A stretch of DNA of 64,000 bases from NCBI RefSeq assembly GCF_000317515.1, contig NC_019738.1, forward strand, positions 6,908,001-6,972,000, in the 5' to 3' direction. The position numbers and the translations under genes were made by a program. This DNA comes from Allocoleopsis franciscana PCC 7113. GTDB taxonomy: Bacteria; Cyanobacteriota; Cyanobacteriia; Cyanobacteriales; Coleofasciculaceae. Below, piece by piece: positions 62,619 through 64,000 of this stretch; position 1 is the stretch's first letter; each line of letters starts with the position of its first letter. The notes below the pieces were generated by a model. The model worked only from the letters and a program-made list of their open reading frames with translations. It had not been told where the DNA came from and did not search any database.

Positions 62619-64000
62619 ATGACTACTCAATTAAAGTCCTTCGATAATCCAGTTTCTGAAACCCCGGCTGGAAAAACCCGTTATATTCCGCAAAATCATC
62701 GACGTATCCTCTGCATTTTTCCCAAATATTCGCGATCGTTTGGCACCTTTCACCATGCCTATCCTCTCATGGGAGTCAGGAAGGTGCGGGCGTTCATGCC
62801 ACCTCAAGGAATTTTGGTGGTTGCGGCTTACTTGCCCAAAGAGTGGGAGATTCGCTTTATTGATGAAAATGTACATCCTGCCAAACGCGCAGATTACCAA
62901 TGGGCTGATGTAGTCATTGTCAGTGGGATGCACATTCAACGTCCCCAAATTAATCATATTAATCAACTTGCCCATCGAGCCGGAAAAATTACCGTTGTCG
63001 GTGGTCCTTCAGTATCCGGTTGCCCTGAATATTACCCGGATTTTGACATTTTGCATCTGGGGGAATTGGGGGATGCCACCGACCAAATGATTGAGTATTT
63101 AGACCAACAGAGGGAACGTCCTAAACAACAAATTCGCTTTGAAACAAAGGAGCGTTTGCCTCTGAGTGAGTTTCCCATTCCTGCTTACCACTTGCTGAAT
63201 ATTAACCACTATTTTTTAGCCAATATTCAGTTTTCTAGTGGTTGCCCTTATCGCTGCGAGTTTTGTGATATTCCTGAACTGTATGGACGCAGTCCTCGCA
63301 TGAAAACGCCGGAACAAATTCTGGCTGAACTGGATGCAATCCGCCAAGCCGGGAATCCGGGAGCGGTGTATTTTGTTGATGATAATTTTGTGGGCGATCG
63401 CCGCGCTCTCATGACGTTGCTTCCTCACCTAATTGATTGGCAAAAACGCAATGGTTATCCCGTGCAGTTTGCCTGTGAGGCAACCTTAAATCTCGCCCAA
63501 AGCCCCAAGCTTTTAGAAATGATGCGAGAAGCTTATTTTTGTACTGTTTTCTGTGGCATTGAAACGCCGGAAACGGAAGCACTCAAATCAATTTCCAAAA
63601 CTCACAACCTCAGTATGCCCATTCTGGATGCCGTGAAGGTTTTAAATAGTTATGGCATGGAAGTTGTATCGGGAATCATCATGGGATTGGATACTGATAC
63701 CTCTGAAACCGCAGACCGAATTTTAGAGTTTATTCGCTTGTCCCAGATTCCCATGTTGACTATTAATCTGCTTCATGCATTACCGAGAACTCCTTTATGG
63801 CGCAGATTAGAGCAGGAAGATCGCCTTGTTTTTGAGGAAGACCGAGATTCAAATGTGGAATTTTTAATGCCTTATGAACAGGTGATTGATATGTGGCGGC
63901 GCTGCATTACAGAGGCTTACGAACCAGAGTTTTTATATCAGCGATTTGACTATAATATGGAGCATACGTATCCGAATCGGATTAAGGTTCCCAATAGTCC
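62619..64000 (+). CDS. hpnP: Hopanoid C-2 methylase (partial, runs off the right edge)
   Basis: The first 460 codons of a cobalamin-binding radical SAM methylase that adds the C-2 methyl group to hopanoids. An N-terminal B12-binding domain (about 25-165) starts RRILCIFPKYSRSFGTFHHAYPL, then VSGMHIQRPQ and GELGDATDQ. The radical SAM motif is CPYRCEFC (C209, C213, C216), then VYFVDDNFVG, ACEATLN, FCGIETPE, IIMGLDTDT and INLLHALPRTPLW. This word order matches HpnP closely. ATG 62619 follows gaggaga at 62604-62610. The gene continues past base 64000. Confidence 0.93.
   Translation, partial: MTTQLKSFDNPVSETPAGKTRYIPQNHRRILCIFPKYSRSFGTFHHAYPLMGVRKVRAFMPPQGILVVAAYLPKEWEIRFIDENVHPAKRADYQWADVVIVSGMHIQRPQINHINQLAHRAGKITVVGGPSVSGCPEYYPDFDILHLGELGDATDQMIEYLDQQRERPKQQIRFETKERLPLSEFPIPAYHLLNINHYFLANIQFSSGCPYRCEFCDIPELYGRSPRMKTPEQILAELDAIRQAGNPGAVYFVDDNFVGDRRALMTLLPHLIDWQKRNGYPVQFACEATLNLAQSPKLLEMMREAYFCTVFCGIETPETEALKSISKTHNLSMPILDAVKVLNSYGMEVVSGIIMGLDTDTSETADRILEFIRLSQIPMLTINLLHALPRTPLWRRLEQEDRLVFEEDRDSNVEFLMPYEQVIDMWRRCITEAYEPEFLYQRFDYNMEHTYPNRIKVPNS

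Overview
The window looks like chromosomal DNA of a filamentous or colonial, non-heterocystous-type cyanobacterium (Coleofasciculus/Microcoleus-like; this is inference). Support comes from many GCGATCGC (HIP1-type) octamers, cyanobacteria-typical genes (GUN4-domain protein, Ycf46-type AAA ATPase, DUF2808 protein, split pntA, truncated KdpD, hemagglutinin-type two-partner secretion, hopanoid C-2 methylase) and repeat families common in these genomes.

Left part (0.1-10.3 kb): an accessory region of regulators and envelope or stress genes. It has an orphan NarL-type response regulator with the wreck of a histidine kinase beside it, a small membrane protein with a four-cysteine domain, a CRP/FNR-type regulator, a membrane-anchored GUN4-domain protein, two general-stress (GspM-like) glycine-zipper proteins, a GT-A-like protein and a GT4 glycosyltransferase. 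Several of these have a second, diverged or broken copy within 18 kb, as does a structured intergenic element (about 1.5 and 6.65 kb). The region looks like an old duplicated and reshuffled block.

Kdp region (10.3-21.7 kb): a histidine kinase facing away from kdpA, then kdpA, kdpB, a KdpF/KdpG-like small protein, kdpC, a receiver-TPR response regulator, a second four-cysteine membrane protein, a HAMP-PAS histidine kinase, a mini-regulator made by an in-frame deletion in a duplicated response-regulator gene, and a KdpD reduced to its KdpD and USP domains. It reads as a high-affinity potassium pump with its two-component control split into separate genes.

Housekeeping middle (21.8-36.8 kb): anmK, a small beta-rich protein, a Ser/Thr kinase, pntA1-pntA2-pntB on the minus strand, a DUF2808 protein, then the conserved run rpmH-rnpA-PH protein-yidC-jag-DUF177-ycf46, interrupted by a solitary tnpB element, and an SH3 protein.

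Hopanoid and surface region (36.8-64 kb): hpnB-like glycosyltransferase, SGNH hydrolase, squalene-hopene cyclase, a squalene/phytoene-synthase-like enzyme, a cyclic-peptide-type ABC exporter, a GT2 enzyme, a TpsA-TpsB-(TPR-CHAT) operon, an EgtD-like methyltransferase next to a spore-photoproduct-lyase-like radical SAM protein, a phage-type BRO protein, a caspase-like protease with a Tat-like signal, a GT21 (HpnI-like) glycosyltransferase and, running off the right edge, the hopanoid C-2 methylase hpnP. The hopanoid genes are spread over about 27 kb and interleaved with secretion and caspase-family genes. I saw no rRNA, tRNA or CRISPR array.
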